Shown: in pieces, positions 45,966 to 57,725 of the stretch
How positions within the stretch are numbered: the first letter of the stretch is position 1
Layout of the letters: each line of letters begins with the position of its first letter
From: Paguma larvata
Lineage: Eukaryota > Chordata > Mammalia > Carnivora > Viverridae
Reading direction: 5' to 3'
Length of the DNA: 64,000 bases
Assembly (NCBI GenBank): GCA_030068075.1
Contig: CM057839.1
Location: 55,704,960-55,768,959, forward strand
The notes under the pieces: generated by a model
Told to the model about the DNA's origin: nothing
Seen by the model: the letters and a program-made list of their open reading frames with translations, nothing else
Databases searched by the model: none
Translations under genes and position numbers: made by a program

Positions 45966-46350
45966 TGTTATGGGCTGAATTGGGTCCCTCTCAAAATTCA
46001 CATGTTGAAGTCCCAACCCCATTACCTGAGAATGTCACTATATTTGCAGACAGGGCCTTCAAAGAGATGACTAAGTTACTGAAGTCATTAGGGCCTTAAT
46101 CCAGTAGGACTGGTATCCTTGTAAAAAGGGGGAGAGGCCCCAGGGATGTGTGCACACAAAGAAAAGGCATTGTAAGGACATAGGAAGATAGTGGTCATCT
46201 ACAAGCCAAGGACAGAGGCCTCAGGAGAAACCAAATCTGCTGACACCTTGATCTTGGACTTCTGTCCTCCAGCATTTTGAGAAAATTAATTGCAGTAGTT
46301 TAAACCACAAGTCTGGTATTTTATTATGACAGTCCTACCAAACTGGCACA
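45966..46350 (+). mobile_element. MaLR/ERVL-type solo LTR
   Basis: It starts tgttatgggctgaattggg and continues with 'aaaattcacatgttgaagtc', 'ggactggtatccttgtaaaa', 'caagccaaggacagaggcct', 'tgacaccttgatcttggact' and 'ttgtcctccagcattttgag'-like words, ending 'accaaactggcaca'. This is the layout of a MaLR (ERVL-related) LTR of the MLT1 kind with TG...CA ends. It is ancient and non-coding. No matching 5-bp TSD was seen. Confidence 0.6.
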
Positions 46351-46453
46351 GATATTGCTCATTCTTATACTTGGTATGTGAGTATTTATTGAGCACTTGG
46401 AATGTGTGAGGACAATCTATTAGGACTGGAAGGACAGAATTGCTGATAGGAGC

Positions 46454-46480
46454 AAAAAAAAAAAAAAAAAAAAAAAAAAA
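46454..46480 (+). repeat. (A)27 homopolymer
   Basis: Twenty-seven consecutive A residues follow 'gctgataggagc'. The 100 bases upstream hold a MIR/L2-like scrap (tatttattgagcacttggaa) but no intact retroelement body or TSD. Confidence 0.95.
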
Positions 46481-46624
46481 GTGAGCCCAGAAAGCCTTAT
46501 TTACAGGAATAAATAATATAGTAAGAACTCTAATTCAGCTTTCTTTAATTTCTAATACAGTATATCTGCCTCTGTCTTCGAATGGAGCAGCTATTTATGG
46601 AAGTTTATCCAAGTTAATAGAAGT

Positions 46625-47105
46625 CTTTCAGTAATCCATTGTTCTGTAAAAACAAAACAAAACAAAAACCTCTTGCAACACTCACTGACTTAATAACAAC
46701 TGCACTTCGTTCTCATAATTCTGTGGGTTGACTGACTCAGCTAGGTATTCTTCAGCAACATAGCAGTATAATTGTGGTCACTCACAGGTCAGATTCATCT
46801 GGGAACTTACTGGTGTTGGAACATACAAGATGGCCTCTCATCCTTTGGGGCTTCTCCTCATATGGTCTCTCACCATTCAGTAGTCTAATTTTAGCTCCTT
46901 TACACCATAGTGCCTGGCTTTCAAGGGATAGTGTTCGAAAAAGACGAGCCTCAATGTACAAATATGTATCTAGCCTCTGAGTACATCCTGATTGCTAATA
47001 TTCCATGGATAAATGGGGTCAATGGAGGAGCAGATGATACCAAGTCATGCATGAAGGAAAGTGGGAATCATTACGGGCCCCCTCATAACAGTCTACCTCA
47101 AGAAT
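46625..47105 (-). mobile_element. Diverged LTR-like interspersed repeat
   Basis: 'ctcataattctgtgggttga', 'gtcactcacaggtcagattc', 'acaagatggcctctcatcct', 'tggtctctcaccattcagta', 'tcaagggatagtgttcgaaa' and 'cgggccccctcataacagtc' resemble, in order, a common mammalian MaLR-like repeat. The subfamily is uncertain. The short open frames here are repeat residue. Confidence 0.45.
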
Positions 47106-47315
47106 GTTGAAGGTAGTCCTTAAGTAGATTTTTGTGCTATCTATGAGAAAAATTCCCAGATTTCTCAGGTGCTGATGAGAAATATACACATACAACTGGG
47201 TTATCATGTGATACTAGGAATTAATAGATTTCTGTGTTCTGTTATTACTGTTCTTCCTGCAAACATTCATACATCATTTGTTCTGTCCTCTCCACTGATA
47301 GCTCAGCTTGCTCGT

Positions 47316-47803
47316 TTAAAAAAAAAATCTAATTCCTGTGTAATTAACATAGTGTTAAAGTAGCTTCAGGTGTACAATTCAATTCTGTACATTACTCATT
47401 GCTCATCATGGTAAGTATGCTCCTAATCCCCTTCATCTATTTCACCCATCCCCTTATTCACCTCACCTGTGGTAACTATCAGTTTGTTCTTGATTTTTTA
47501 AAGTCTTTTTATTAGTGTCTCTTTTTTTATTTCCTAAATTCCACATGTAAGTGAAAGCATATGGTATTTGTCTTTCTCTGACTTAATTCAGTTGATATTA
47601 TATCCTCTAGATCCATCCATTTTGTTGCAAATGGCGACTTTTCATTTTTTATGGCTGAGTAATACTCCATGTTATATGTATACCACGTTTTCTTTATCCA
47701 TGCATCTATTGATGGATACTTGGGTTGTTTCCATAATTTAGTTATTGTAAATAATGCTGCAACAAACATAGGGGTGCATATATCTGTTTGAATTAGTGTT
47801 TTC
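47316..47803 (-). mobile_element. L1MA-like LINE 3' end, left piece
   Basis: Reversed L1: T/A-rich start, 'cttcaggtgtacaattcaat', 'tcattgctcatcatggtaag', then the C-terminal ORF2 region (minus-strand reading MFVAALFTITKLWKQPKYPS and WYTYNMEYYSAIK at 47620-47769). It is cut by a SINE at 47804. Confidence 0.9.
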
Positions 47804-48019
47804 TTTTTTAATTTTTTTTAACGTTTATTTATTTTTGAGAGAGACAGAGCATGAGCAGGGGAGGGGCACAGACAGAGAGGGAGACACAGAATCTGAAACA
47901 GGCTCCAGGCTCTGAGCTGTCAGCACAGAGCCCGTCACGGGGCTCAAACTCGGGAACCGTGAGATCATGACCTGAGCTGAAGTCAGACGCTTATCCGACA
48001 GAGCCACCCAGGTGCCCCT
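47804..48019 (-). mobile_element. CAN-SINE (cat type) inside L1MA
   Basis: Well-preserved reversed SINE: T-run, 'acgtttatttatttttgaga', 'gagcatgagcaggggagggg', 'aacaggctccaggctctgag', 'ctgtcagcacagagcccgtc', and the head 'cagagccacccaggtgcccc'. It is flanked by gaattagtgttttc (47790-47803) and gaattagtattttc (48020-48033), a 14-bp TSD with one mismatch. It is one of the least diverged SINEs in the window. Confidence 0.97.
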
Positions 48020-48640
48020 GAATTAGTATTTTCATATTCTTTGGAAAAATACCCAAAGTAGAATTCCTGGATCAAATGCTAATTCTGTTATTAATTTTTT
48101 GAGGGATCTTCATGCTGTTTTCCAAAGTGGCTGTTCCAGTTTGTGTTCCCACCAAAAGTGCACAAAGTTTACTTCTTCTCCACATCCTTGCCAACACTTG
48201 TTTCTTGTGTTTTTGATTTTAGCCATTCTGACCGGTGTGATGTGATACCTCATTGTGATTTTGATTTGTGTTTCGTTGATAATGAGTTATGTTGAGAATC
48301 TTTTCATGTGTCTATTGGTCATCTATTTGCCGTCTGTGAAGAAATGTCTGTTCATGTCTTCTTTCATTTTAAATTGGATCTTCTTGTGTTTTGGTTTTGA
48401 GTTATAGAAGTTCTTTATATATTTTGGATTCTAACCCTTTATTGGATATATCACTTGGACATGTCTTCTCCCATTAAGGAGGTTGTGCCTTTGTTGTTGG
48501 TGGTTATTTTGTTGATTGATTGCTTTTCTATTTAGAAACTTTTTTTTGTAGTCCTAATAGTTTATTTTTGTTTTTGCTTGCTTTGTCTCAAGAGACATAT
48601 TGAGAAAAATGTTGCCATGGCTTATATCAGAGTCTTTCTT
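48020..48640 (-). mobile_element. L1MA-like LINE, right piece
   Basis: It continues the reversed ORF2: 'ctgttttccaaagtggctgt', 'ccagtttgtgttcccaccaa', 'tctccacatccttgccaaca', 'gccattctgaccggtgtgat', 'gagaatcttttcatgtgtct', 'ttatagaagttctttatata', ending near 'gacatattgagaaaaatgtt'. Stops and frameshifts are frequent. Confidence 0.88.
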
Positions 48641-49440
48641 GTGTTGTAAATTAAAAAAAAAATCTCAACAACAAGTACATGATTGTTAAAACTAGTTACC
48701 ATCTTTCATCATTTTTACTCAGAGCTTCATGTCCAGTGCCATTGTAGGCCACTGTTAGGTCATAGTCCTATACTAGTTCAGCTGGCTGTCACCAAAGGAC
48801 AGGGTCACATGGTGAAAATATGTTGACTTTTGCAAAAAGAGAAGGTGGCTTTAGATAAAAAGCCCTTAATGAGAGCTGTAGCAGACCTGAAGTCTGGGCC
48901 AGTCTCTTTTTTGCGTTAGTATTGCTTTGTTCCTCTAGTACCATGGCTAGTCTCCTTTAAGTTGTACAAAAAGGCTAATCTCAGTGACCACCAAATTATT
49001 ACTTTTCCAGCTTCCTTACAAACTCCTGTGCAAAAGTCTAATAGCATTAACCTTGGCTCAGGGTCATCATTTACCTAGTTCTGTGGATGGTGGGGCCCAA
49101 AATTACATGACTTAATGAAGCTCTCTGTTCGGCACCAGACTTCCAGAGAATCTTGACCCTCACTTGGCTACTATTTCTAAATCTCTGAGGGCCTAAAGGT
49201 TCAACGTAACCTAGAAGTAGTCAATGAATCTTTGACATGCGTAAAGGGAAAAAGAAATAGTTGAAAGCTGCCAAAATCATGATTAACACTATAACATACC
49301 ATTGCCAAAAAGTATAACTACCATATTTAAATAAACCCTTTGTTTCATTAAGAAGAGATGTCATGCATGTGAAGGTAAATAGTATACTATAAAGCCATGT
49401 TAACTGCAGATGCTGAGCGATCCTATCGTTACAAACCTAT
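48641..49440. other. Unassigned non-coding DNA
   Basis: No gene or repeat was recognised. Confidence 0.5.
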
Positions 49441-50185
49441 TTCTCTAAGAAGCTCACTCTTCCACCCACTGTAATGACAATTTCATACTGTAACTCTCTT
49501 CTCAAAATTTCCATTTAGCTCCAACAATCATTTTATCTGATACCTTGTCTTCTCTGTCACTGAAGAAAATACTCTTACTGAGCTATGTCCACATCTGGCT
49601 GTCTTTAAATCTACATATACGAAAGCACCTTCATCCACCTCTCCTTTGCTCCTGCATCTAAAATCACCATGTGTGCTTGGAATCCCTTCCATTTTCATTA
49701 TCCTAAGGACTTTCGTACTTTAGGAATAGCCTGTCTTTTCTGTATATTCAACTTTTATTATTTCAATCACAAAAACCCCTTCATTGACACTCTATCCCCC
49801 TTCAACTATTATTTCATTATTTTCTTTTGCCTAAATTCTCAAAAAACTTGTCTACACATTTTTCTCTCCTTATCTCTCTCTCTTTTTTTTATTGAACTCA
49901 TTTTGTTCTTTCCATTTATAGAAACTTTTCTTCCCAAGGTTACTAGATAAGTCCATCTTTGAAAATCCTTTAAGTTCTTATTCTGGATCATCCATAAAAA
50001 ACCATTGAAATTGGTTCCTCCATCTTTGCGGCCATCTCTTGATTACTTCTTGTTCACTGGACCTCTCTTTTCTATTTTCTTAGCTCTTCCTACCAGACTG
50101 CAATATTGGAGTAATATATGACTCAGTACAGAAATGCTTCTTCTCAGTCTCTCTCTAGTTAATTTCATTATCAGGGCTTTAGATT
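49441..50185 (+). mobile_element. Possible ancient L2 fragment
   Basis: CT-rich plus strand with phrases such as 'cttcccaaggttactagata' and 'ttagctcttcctaccagac' in an order reminiscent of the L2 coding region. It may resume after the SINE at 50400-50650. The assignment is weak. The open frame at 49669-49950 is not a gene. Confidence 0.3.
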
Positions 50186-50198
50186 CCATCTCTGTGTG

Positions 50199-50399
50199 TG
50201 TGTGTAATGTTTATTTATTTGAAAGAGAGGATATAAGCATGTGTGTAAGCAGTGAAGGGGCAGAGAGAGAGAATCTCAAGCAGCTTCCATACTCAGCATG
50301 GAACTCAACATCAGGCTCAGCCCTACAACCTCATGAAATCATGAGCTGAGCCCAAATCAAGCCTTGGATGCTTAACCATCTGAACCACCCAGGTGCCCC
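50199..50399 (-). mobile_element. CAN-SINE, diverged copy
   Basis: Reversed SINE starting in a (GT)n stretch at 50191-50205, then 'aatgtttatttatttgaaag', 'gtgaaggggcagagagagag', 'ctcaagcagcttccatactc', and the head 'ccatctgaaccacccaggtg'. Flanks ttccatctctgt (from 50183) and ttctatctgtat (from 50404) suggest a decayed TSD. The open frame at 50134-50349 is SINE sequence. Confidence 0.88.
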
Positions 50400-50650
50400 T
50401 ATATTCTATCTGTATTTTGACAGATCTCAAATTATCTTCATTGAAGGTGGCATCTCCATGATGCTGGGCATCTTAACATATATATTTCATATTTACTTCA
50501 GTTTCATATTTTATCTTAAATATTATGTAAGTATCTTTTCTCCCTATTACTCCCACATCTTGTCCAATTTAGTAAATAATTCACCTGGAATCTTGGGAAT
50601 ACCTCAAACTATGATTATTTAATTTGAGTTCCTGCTGAGAGTTTATTGTA

Positions 50651-51584
50651 CATGCTTGAAATCAAATGCCATCAGGTAAAAATGTGTTGAGAACAATTTC
50701 TAAGCAGTGAATAACAAATGCATGTTAAATACACAATAAATTGACATACTTTTTAATGGCCATTGCCACTGACACCTTCTCTCTGTCTTTCTTGGGGGGG
50801 GTGGTGGGAGTGTCCAGGTCTGCATTCACTAAAATAAAATTAATATCCCATCTTTACACACCCCTTTGGTAGAAACAGCAAGTTTGCAGGTCTATTTGTG
50901 GGCTTACCCAACTAAATGCTTCACTGAAAAAAAACCACACTAATTAAAGTTGTACTCTTACGATAGGATTCAGTGTAGTAAGATTTCCCCTTTTCTTCCA
51001 TTTTTTGGTGTCATCTTTATGGCATTCTAGGAAATGAACTTGTGTCAAATAAGTGCAACGGTGGAGAAATCCAAAGTCAAGCCATTTTTTTCCATAAAAT
51101 CTATTGATTAACCCATTGAGTGAGGAGAATTATATTATTCATCATTGATAATCATCCCTTTTATCAGCATTGTTGGAACACCTGTCTGGTTTGACTCTTA
51201 ATAGTGTTGTCTCTAAATTATTTTGAGAAACTTAGCTATCCATTTACGACAAGATAATTAGGACATTGTAGATGCCTGAGAAGTTTGCAAACATTTTGAT
51301 GTAATACATGAGACTTCAATTTTGGCATTTTGTTTTGTTTATTTAGAACTTAATAAAGGTTACTTAGGATAATTTGTTTTTTCTAAATGTCTTTGAATAG
51401 TAATGAAAATTTGTGAGGTTTCTGTTTTCTAAAAAGAGTGGAGTGTAAGGTCCCTTCCTTTTCTACTTAATTTTTGAAGAAATTCTAATTTAAAAAAATC
51501 AAACTTAGTGGCAAAAGTTATATGTGACTCTTGAGGATTCAATACACTAAAATTTAGAATTCTAAAATTTTAACAAGCATTTCA
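50651..51584. other. Unassigned non-coding DNA
   Basis: No gene or repeat was recognised. Confidence 0.5.
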
Positions 51585-51660
51585 GTTTAGTAATCATTTA
51601 CTGAGCACTTTCTATGTAGCTGGCACTGACACAAGTAACTTCGCAAGGTCAGCATTAATG
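51585..51660 (-). mobile_element. MIR SINE fragment
   Basis: 'catttactgagcactttcta' with 'tgtagctggcactgacacaa' matches the reversed MIR 3' end (ttattgagcgcttactatgt type). Confidence 0.45.
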
Positions 51661-52344
51661 GTGTGCATAATGCAGCCTACCTGCTGGCTTGCTTGGCAGG
51701 CATTGCTAATTTTTAACTAGAACCCTTTAAAATGAATTCAGTTGAAGCCTGCTTAGCAGTCGGTCTCAGTTTAGGTCACTTTCATGCCAGGCAGAGTATA
51801 TTTACCATTTCAGTTTAGCAGGGTCAAGATTTGTGAAGGGTCTGAGATTTTATTCTACTAGCAAGCTAATAGATTATCTTCTTACTATTTTGTTGGTGCT
51901 AAAAAAAGACATGAGATCCCTGGGACAAAGACAAAGAATTTTGTTACTCATGGCATAGCAAGCGGCATGAGCATCATACTCCTGTATGATGATTTGCTGA
52001 GAACCAGTCCTTACAAGTTGTGTGAGAAACCTGAACCTAAGGAACCCCAAACTTTACTAATAGGAAGTAGACCTGTTTGCTCTTTTATCCAGAGGGAGAA
52101 ATTATTTCTATCTTTCAAGGCTGTTCCTACATAAAAATCGTTGAAAAGATAATCTTAAAGAAGAGTCTGTTTTTGTCTTCAAAATGTTGGAACAAACACA
52201 AAAAACTTGGGGAGAATGATCTCTCAACAACCAGAACATTTGGTCTCTCCAAGTGTGAAGGCCATTGCAATCATTTTGATTATTCTTTTTGACCAATTCT
52301 TTTTGATTAAATGAAGATCTCAGTCTTGCTCTCTTTAGAAATTT
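51661..52344. other. Unassigned non-coding DNA
   Basis: No gene or repeat was recognised. Overlapping opposite-strand frames at 52077-52296 have no domain. Confidence 0.5.
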
Positions 52345-52585
52345 ATCGAACTAGTATTTTTTTATTAGATATTTTCCAGTACACATAAAAGTAGGGAAAG
52401 GAGTACTGCATAATGAAATATAGGTATACATCACCCAGTTTAGTCAATTATCAACTCATGGCCAATTTTATCTCCCTCTCTATCCAACTTCTCTTGATAT
52501 TTTACAGAAATCTCAGGCATCACATCATTTTATTTGGGTTATTTAGGTCTTAGGATCTTTTTCTTCTTCCCCCTTTTTTGCCCAT
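52345..52585 (-). mobile_element. Old L1M-like LINE fragment
   Basis: 'acacataaaagtagggaaag', 'taggtatacatcacccagtt', 'tagtcaattatcaactcatg' and 'gaaatctcaggcatcacatc' match a block common in old L1 3' UTRs. The orientation is judged from the word order and is uncertain. Confidence 0.4.
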
Positions 52586-52591
52586 TACATT

Positions 52592-52766
52592 AAAAAAAAA
52601 ACATTATTTTGAAAGAGAGTGCATGTATGCACGTGCGAGTGTGCTTGGGCAGAGAGGGGAGCAGAATCCTAAGCAGGCTCTGCATGTCAGTACAGAGCCC
52701 AGTGTGGGGCTCTATCACATAAACCATGAGATCATGACCTGAGTCAAGAGTTAGCTGCTCAGCTGA
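52592..52766 (-). mobile_element. CAN-SINE, diverged and shortened
   Basis: Reversed SINE with atypical start (aaaaaaaaaacattattttg), a degenerate gtgcatgtatgcacgtgcga tract in place of the GA block, then 'taagcaggctctgcatgtca', 'accatgagatcatgacctga', and a head truncated after 'ctgctcagctgac'. Flanks gcccattacatt (52580-52591) and ttccattacctt (from 52767) may be a decayed TSD. Confidence 0.82.
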
Positions 52767-52769
52767 CTT

Positions 52770-54904
52770 CCATTACCTTCCAATAAGTTTATTCTATTGT
52801 CTGTGCCTGTTTGGAAAGCTGTATAAGTTGTGTATTTGAATTTTGTTGGGGGCTTGGGATATAGGTATACTGTACTGTACTTTTGCTTTGCTTTTATTCT
52901 TTGACCATCTTCTCTTTATTTTGACCTATGAAGATGGAAGTCTCAATATGATCAAATTTGGGCACCAGGAAAGCTTGAATTTTTCTTTTTGATAAAAGAA
53001 AGTCCTACCTTTGGTTCAACAAGGATGTTCTTTAAGTCTGTCTGTCACATTTTTGCTTAGGACGTGTGGCCATGGAATTGCCTTAGAGTTGCTAAGACAG
53101 CTTGTGCACCTGAAAATTATTGTAACCTCCCTTAAGTAATGATTTTGTCCAAGCCATGAATCATTTTTCTTGTTTTCCTCTGAGCCACTTTTCACTTTCT
53201 CTACAGGTTTAGAAATTAGTTGCCCAAAGATGAAAGTAGGGCTTAGGCTTCAAAATAGACCTGGCCACGTACTCTGTGGGGACCTAGATCCGTATGTTGA
53301 AAAAGAAAGCAGATGCTTCCAGAGCTTCTGTTTTGGTAGAACACTGCAAATTTGTCTCTCATAATTACAAAGTAGAGCTTCTTTTCAACTTGAGAGCATT
53401 CGTTTGGCAGACAGTGACTTGTCTATAACAGTTTAGGTGTTAATTCTTAACATACGCAGATGATTTAGAATTTGTGGTTCTATGCTACTACCTGTAGTCC
53501 CATATTGGATAAGCAAACTTTGCTGTGGATAGAGAGGGGCAGGAGATGGTGATACAAAAAGAAAGCATCTTCCTTTAGGGATGAGGTTGTTGATTGCTTC
53601 AATCAGATAGCAAAATAAATCCATGTAAAATAATTTTCTCCAAGATTGGACTTCCTAAATAAGAGAAAAGAAGGAAGCCTGCAAGGTTAAAGATAAAAAA
53701 AATTGGCAAAAGGCTAGGAGTTTCGGTTACAAGTCTGGAGTAGTGACAATTGAACGGTTGGTTGCCTTAGGTAAACAGATAAATTTTAAGAAAAGAAGAA
53801 GGTCATTGTGACTGTAACTTTGCACAAAGGTACCAGAAACTATCATAGGATCAGAAAAACCTCCAAAAACCAAAAAACTTTGGTGATCTCCCCATGTTTA
53901 GCGGTTTTTATTCCTCTTGTTTGATTGGTTGTATAAATATTTTTTTTTGGTTGCCACAGTTTCTCTTGTGAAAAGAAAACCACAACTTTTAATGGTTCTC
54001 TCTGTTTACCAAGGAAAGATTTTTTTCAGTTCTCACCATATTTTCACATATACTATACAGAATTTGTAGGAAGAAAATATACATGATTATTTTACACGTA
54101 CACTATATGGGTACTAATGAATAAAACTTTATGTTGTCTCTCAATAGCATTTTGCATGAGAATTTTAAGGAAGTAACTATTTAGTGTCCATGCTGATGTC
54201 TTAGGTAATGTTATCTGTGGTACACTTGTCTTATGTGTATAATGGGTTTCATTATATCTTCTTTTGTTTTTTGCTTAGCTTTCCATTACATAAAACACTC
54301 TGGAGATGAATGTTTTTTTATAAAAATCAATAATTACCATTTTACAATCTAATGTGTGACAATTTTATTTCTGATTCCTTTTCACAGGAAAATGCAAGAT
54401 TTATAAATAGAATATCAAAGATTGCTTTTTGGAGTGCACTGACAGTGTTTTCTTTTATGGCTTCTGATAATATTAAGTAGGAAATAACAGTGTACTGAAT
54501 CACAGTCTTGAGTGTTACATAATCACTTAAGGTCAGTTACATAAGGAAATAGACAAGGCAAAGGCAAAAGCAAACGTCTGTTGCATTTGTGAAAAAAACC
54601 CAAGGTTTAAGGAAATAACCGTTGGTTGCCATCCTAGGGTCTTATTCCCCACTCATGGGTCTTTCAGGCTGCTTATTGCAGTAAGCATCTTTATGTTACT
54701 TACACCTTATGGATTGCAAGGAGAATGAGAGGAGAAATTAATTTTTGATAATGACACATAACCTTGTTAATTTCTTAAGGCCCATACTAGGTCTCAAAAT
54801 CTTAAAATACCTGACTTTGAAGGACTGGGAGTAGGAAAGCCTAGATGTGAAAGGATCAGTTCTGATAATCCCATATTAACCAACATTTCATGGAGGGAGT
54901 TAGG
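52770..54904. other. Unassigned non-coding DNA
   Basis: More than 2 kb with no exon or named repeat recognised. Open frames at 53170-53364 and 53433-53624 have no domain. Confidence 0.5.
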
Positions 54905-55085
54905 AGGGCAGAATAGAGGCAGTACTGAATGTTGTTTTGGACAAATCACTTACCCTTTCTGAATCTCACTTTCTCCTTTTTTATAAGATGTGGACAGTAT
55001 TATCTGTCCATATCAGAGTGTTCAGAAAGTAAAATGAGATAATATGCGTTAAAACACTTTATAAACTGGAGTGCCATTCAAGTTG
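54905..55085 (+). mobile_element. MIR SINE fragment
   Basis: 'gttgttttggacaaatcact', 'taccctttctgaatctcact', 'ttctccttttttataagatg', 'gtaaaatgagataatatgcg' and 'aaaacactttataaactgga' follow the MIR order. Confidence 0.6.
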
Positions 55086-55089
55086 CCAT

Positions 55090-56560
55090 TCCAGTATAAG
55101 ATGTTATAAATCTTGAGTTTTGTTCTAATGAGGCACACAAAGAATGCAGGGTAGGGATAGTGAAGGATTTTGTCATAATCTTGTGTAAGACCTGCCCTTG
55201 AACATGATCTCCTCAGTTGCTAAAGAGATTAAGGGATATTCTCATAGGGGTGTAACTTTTCTTCAACAACTTGTATAAATTTTTCAGAAGATCACAGAGT
55301 GTTGTAGCTCTCCAATAACCTGAAAGAAAAAAGCTGTTCCTTTTGTCTTCTAAGCACACAATATAGGCCATGTCACAAATAATGCTTCATTGCATTATCA
55401 AGACTATTATTGTGCACACAACTCAAATAGCTTCTGGAGGAGACATGTAATGGACTGTTTAGGGGGTAGAATGTAATCATATGCTGGCTATATTAAAATC
55501 ACTCATTTTGTTTAGAATTCAAGAGTAGTAGGAGAGGTAGTGAGAAGTAGGGAGGTCAAGAGGTTCATAGATTGCTGCAATTCTTCATTAACCCATGTCT
55601 TGCACAGAATTAGGTGGATCTGTTGAATAGACAAAAACCTTTCTACCAGCCATGTTAGTCCACTTCCATCTTTAAGAGGGACAAGAGAGAAGCTTTAAGA
55701 AGTTAAAGGGTGTACTGATTTATTGCACTGATTAGCAAGGCTTTGGCCTCTTAAACTTCTGTCTGGGAAATCTAAAATGGAGAGTTGAGACCATTAGCAA
55801 TATGGTTCAAACACGATTCTCTGCTTAGTAATGACCAGCTAAGTATTCATATAGGAAACATTTGGCCTGAATTATACTGAAAATGACAACAGTCCTCTGT
55901 TTGACTTTGTATAAATAAACACTACTTAAGTATAATTTAGATACTGGAACCATGTTGCTGGGCACACAGCTCTTCATGATCTTGAAGGCACTGGGCTAAC
56001 AGCCCATTAAGTCTTCGAGGTTTCATAGGGTAGAACTACTCTTAATCTGACTTTGATTCTTAATGCATCACACAAAACAATACGGGAAAGAGCAAAAGGG
56101 AGACTGACCTTTGATCTCAGTCTTTGTTCTAATTATAGTTGAAATTTTGCATCATGGGTTTCACATTACCAAGTTAATCATTTTCGCCTTTTGCCAGGTC
56201 AGAATATCAGTACTGGCACTTCCTGGAGTGGCACACAAGTAACTTAATGAACATAAATTAATACGGACACAGAAGGATCACTGTCATGTCCCCACTTCCA
56301 CCAAAAGCTGAATTTCCTGACAAAGAGCTCTAGAAGATCAGACTGACTAAATAAACATGCTCCATCAAAGAGTACACATCTCAAGAAATGGAGTGCATAC
56401 ATCCAGCTATGTTTGTATGCTTAGAAAACTGTTATGGTCTTTGGGGCCCAGGAATGAGAGCCGACAGCCACTTTTGTCACTGTTCAGGGCTTCCACTGAG
56501 AAAGCTGGACTCCATTTTTAGCATACCAACATGGGGGCATTAGTGAGGGATAGCAAAAGA
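55090..56560. other. Unassigned non-coding DNA
   Basis: No gene or repeat was recognised. Confidence 0.5.
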
Positions 56561-56564
56561 GGCA

Positions 56565-56735
56565 GAACTTTGGTAGCAGCATGATTTGGGTCTGAATCCA
56601 TGATTATTTACTACAAATGGTAAAACTCCTCTGGGCCTCATTTTACTCTGTAAAATGGAAACGTGATGTTTTCATGAGACAAAAATAAGCAAACACTTGT
56701 AAAGTGTCTAGGACCATGTCTGATTCTAAAATGGC
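56565..56735 (+). mobile_element. MIR SINE fragment
   Basis: 'agcatgatttgggtctgaat', 'ctcctctgggcctcatttta', 'ctctgtaaaatggaaacgtg' and 'cttgtaaagtgtctaggacc' follow the MIR order. Confidence 0.6.
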
Positions 56736-57280
56736 AATCAATGCATTCCTTGGTCTTCTAACAGGTCGCTGGAGAAAGAGGAATGAAGATATTTGAGGTA
56801 GCTGAGGTTGAGTCCATTCACCTAGGGATCATAGTTGCCTTTATGTTGCAGGAGAATGAACTCTGGAATCTGGGTTTAAGCCCTCCTTCTGGGCCTTGTC
56901 CAACCTCTTCCCTCATTGCACATTCTGATTTGCAGCTGGGTGTCAAGTGACACCAGGACTTGTAACAGAAGATCCAGATGCTCCTATAAATGGAGGTGCA
57001 TTTTTCACAGTCCTGTCTCCTGGAGAAGGGTCCCTCATTATTCCTCTCCAAAAAATACTGTGCCTTAAAGAGAACAAGGGAATTTTCAGGAATGATGATA
57101 TTTGTATTTGGCACCATTCTACTTCTCTTCCTGATGTCCCTTCCAAAACAACTATGCTACGTCTGCCCCCCACCCCTGCATCTTAAGGTCACTCTACTGC
57201 TATAAAATAACTTTAAAGGCTTCAGAAAAAAGTTTCTCCTCATGTACCCCCCTCCCCAACAACTTCAATTTGGTCTGATT
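56736..57280. other. Unassigned DNA with overlapping open frames
   Basis: Four open frames of 71-99 codons overlap on both strands at 56818-57205. None shows a domain, and the overlap on both strands argues for chance and not a coding exon. Confidence 0.45.
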
Positions 57281-57291
57281 TCAGGTAGATT

Positions 57292-57461
57292 GTTTTTAAG
57301 TTTATTTTTGAGAGTGGGAGGGAGAGGGAAAGAGAATCCCAAGTAGGCTCCATACTGCCACCACAGAATCCAATGTGGGGCTCAAAGTCACAAATCATAA
57401 GATTATGACCTGAGCCGAAATTGAGTCTGACACCTAACCGACTTAGCCACCTGGGAACCCC
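57292..57461 (-). mobile_element. CAN-SINE, diverged copy
   Basis: Reversed SINE: 'ttaagtttatttttgagagt', 'cccaagtaggctccatactg', 'aatccaatgtggggctcaaa', 'gattatgacctgagccgaaa', and the head 'gacttagccacctgggaacc'. Flanks tcaggtagatt (57281-57291) and tcaagtagatt (57462-57472) form an 11-bp TSD with one mismatch. Confidence 0.9.
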
Positions 57462-57516
57462 TCAAGTAGATTTTAATAGAGAAGCAAATGGGTTATGGTA
57501 AACCTCTACCCAGTTC

Positions 57517-57725
57517 AGTCAACATTTGTCCTTTGTCCTTGGAGCTGTACTAGGAGCTGGGGAATATAAGAGTTAACAAAATACAGCCCTGCCCTCATGG
57601 CCACAATCTAGGGATATCAGAACCACATGTGAGGGGGAAAAAAAAACAACCCAGCATTGCAGTTGGAGTCACCAACTACCAGAAAAAAGAGAAGATGCCA
57701 GGGACCATGCCAGAAGCCTTCAAAC
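57517..57725 (-). mobile_element. L2 LINE 3' end, reversed
   Basis: 'gtcaacatttgtcctttgtc', 'cttggagctgtactaggagc', 'tggggaatataagagttaac', 'acagccctgccctcatggcc' follow the reversed L2 tail (the 'caacaaatatttattgagc' and 'tgtgctaggcgctggggata' type). Confidence 0.55.

Noticed and set aside
46351..46480. Processed pseudogene ending in the (A)27 run
   Set aside because: No transcript-like body, polyadenylation signal at the right distance or target-site duplication was seen.
56818..57205. Four overlapping open frames on both strands as a hidden exon
   Set aside because: Overlap in several frames on both strands without a domain is what chance gives in a stop-poor stretch. No splice sites stand out.
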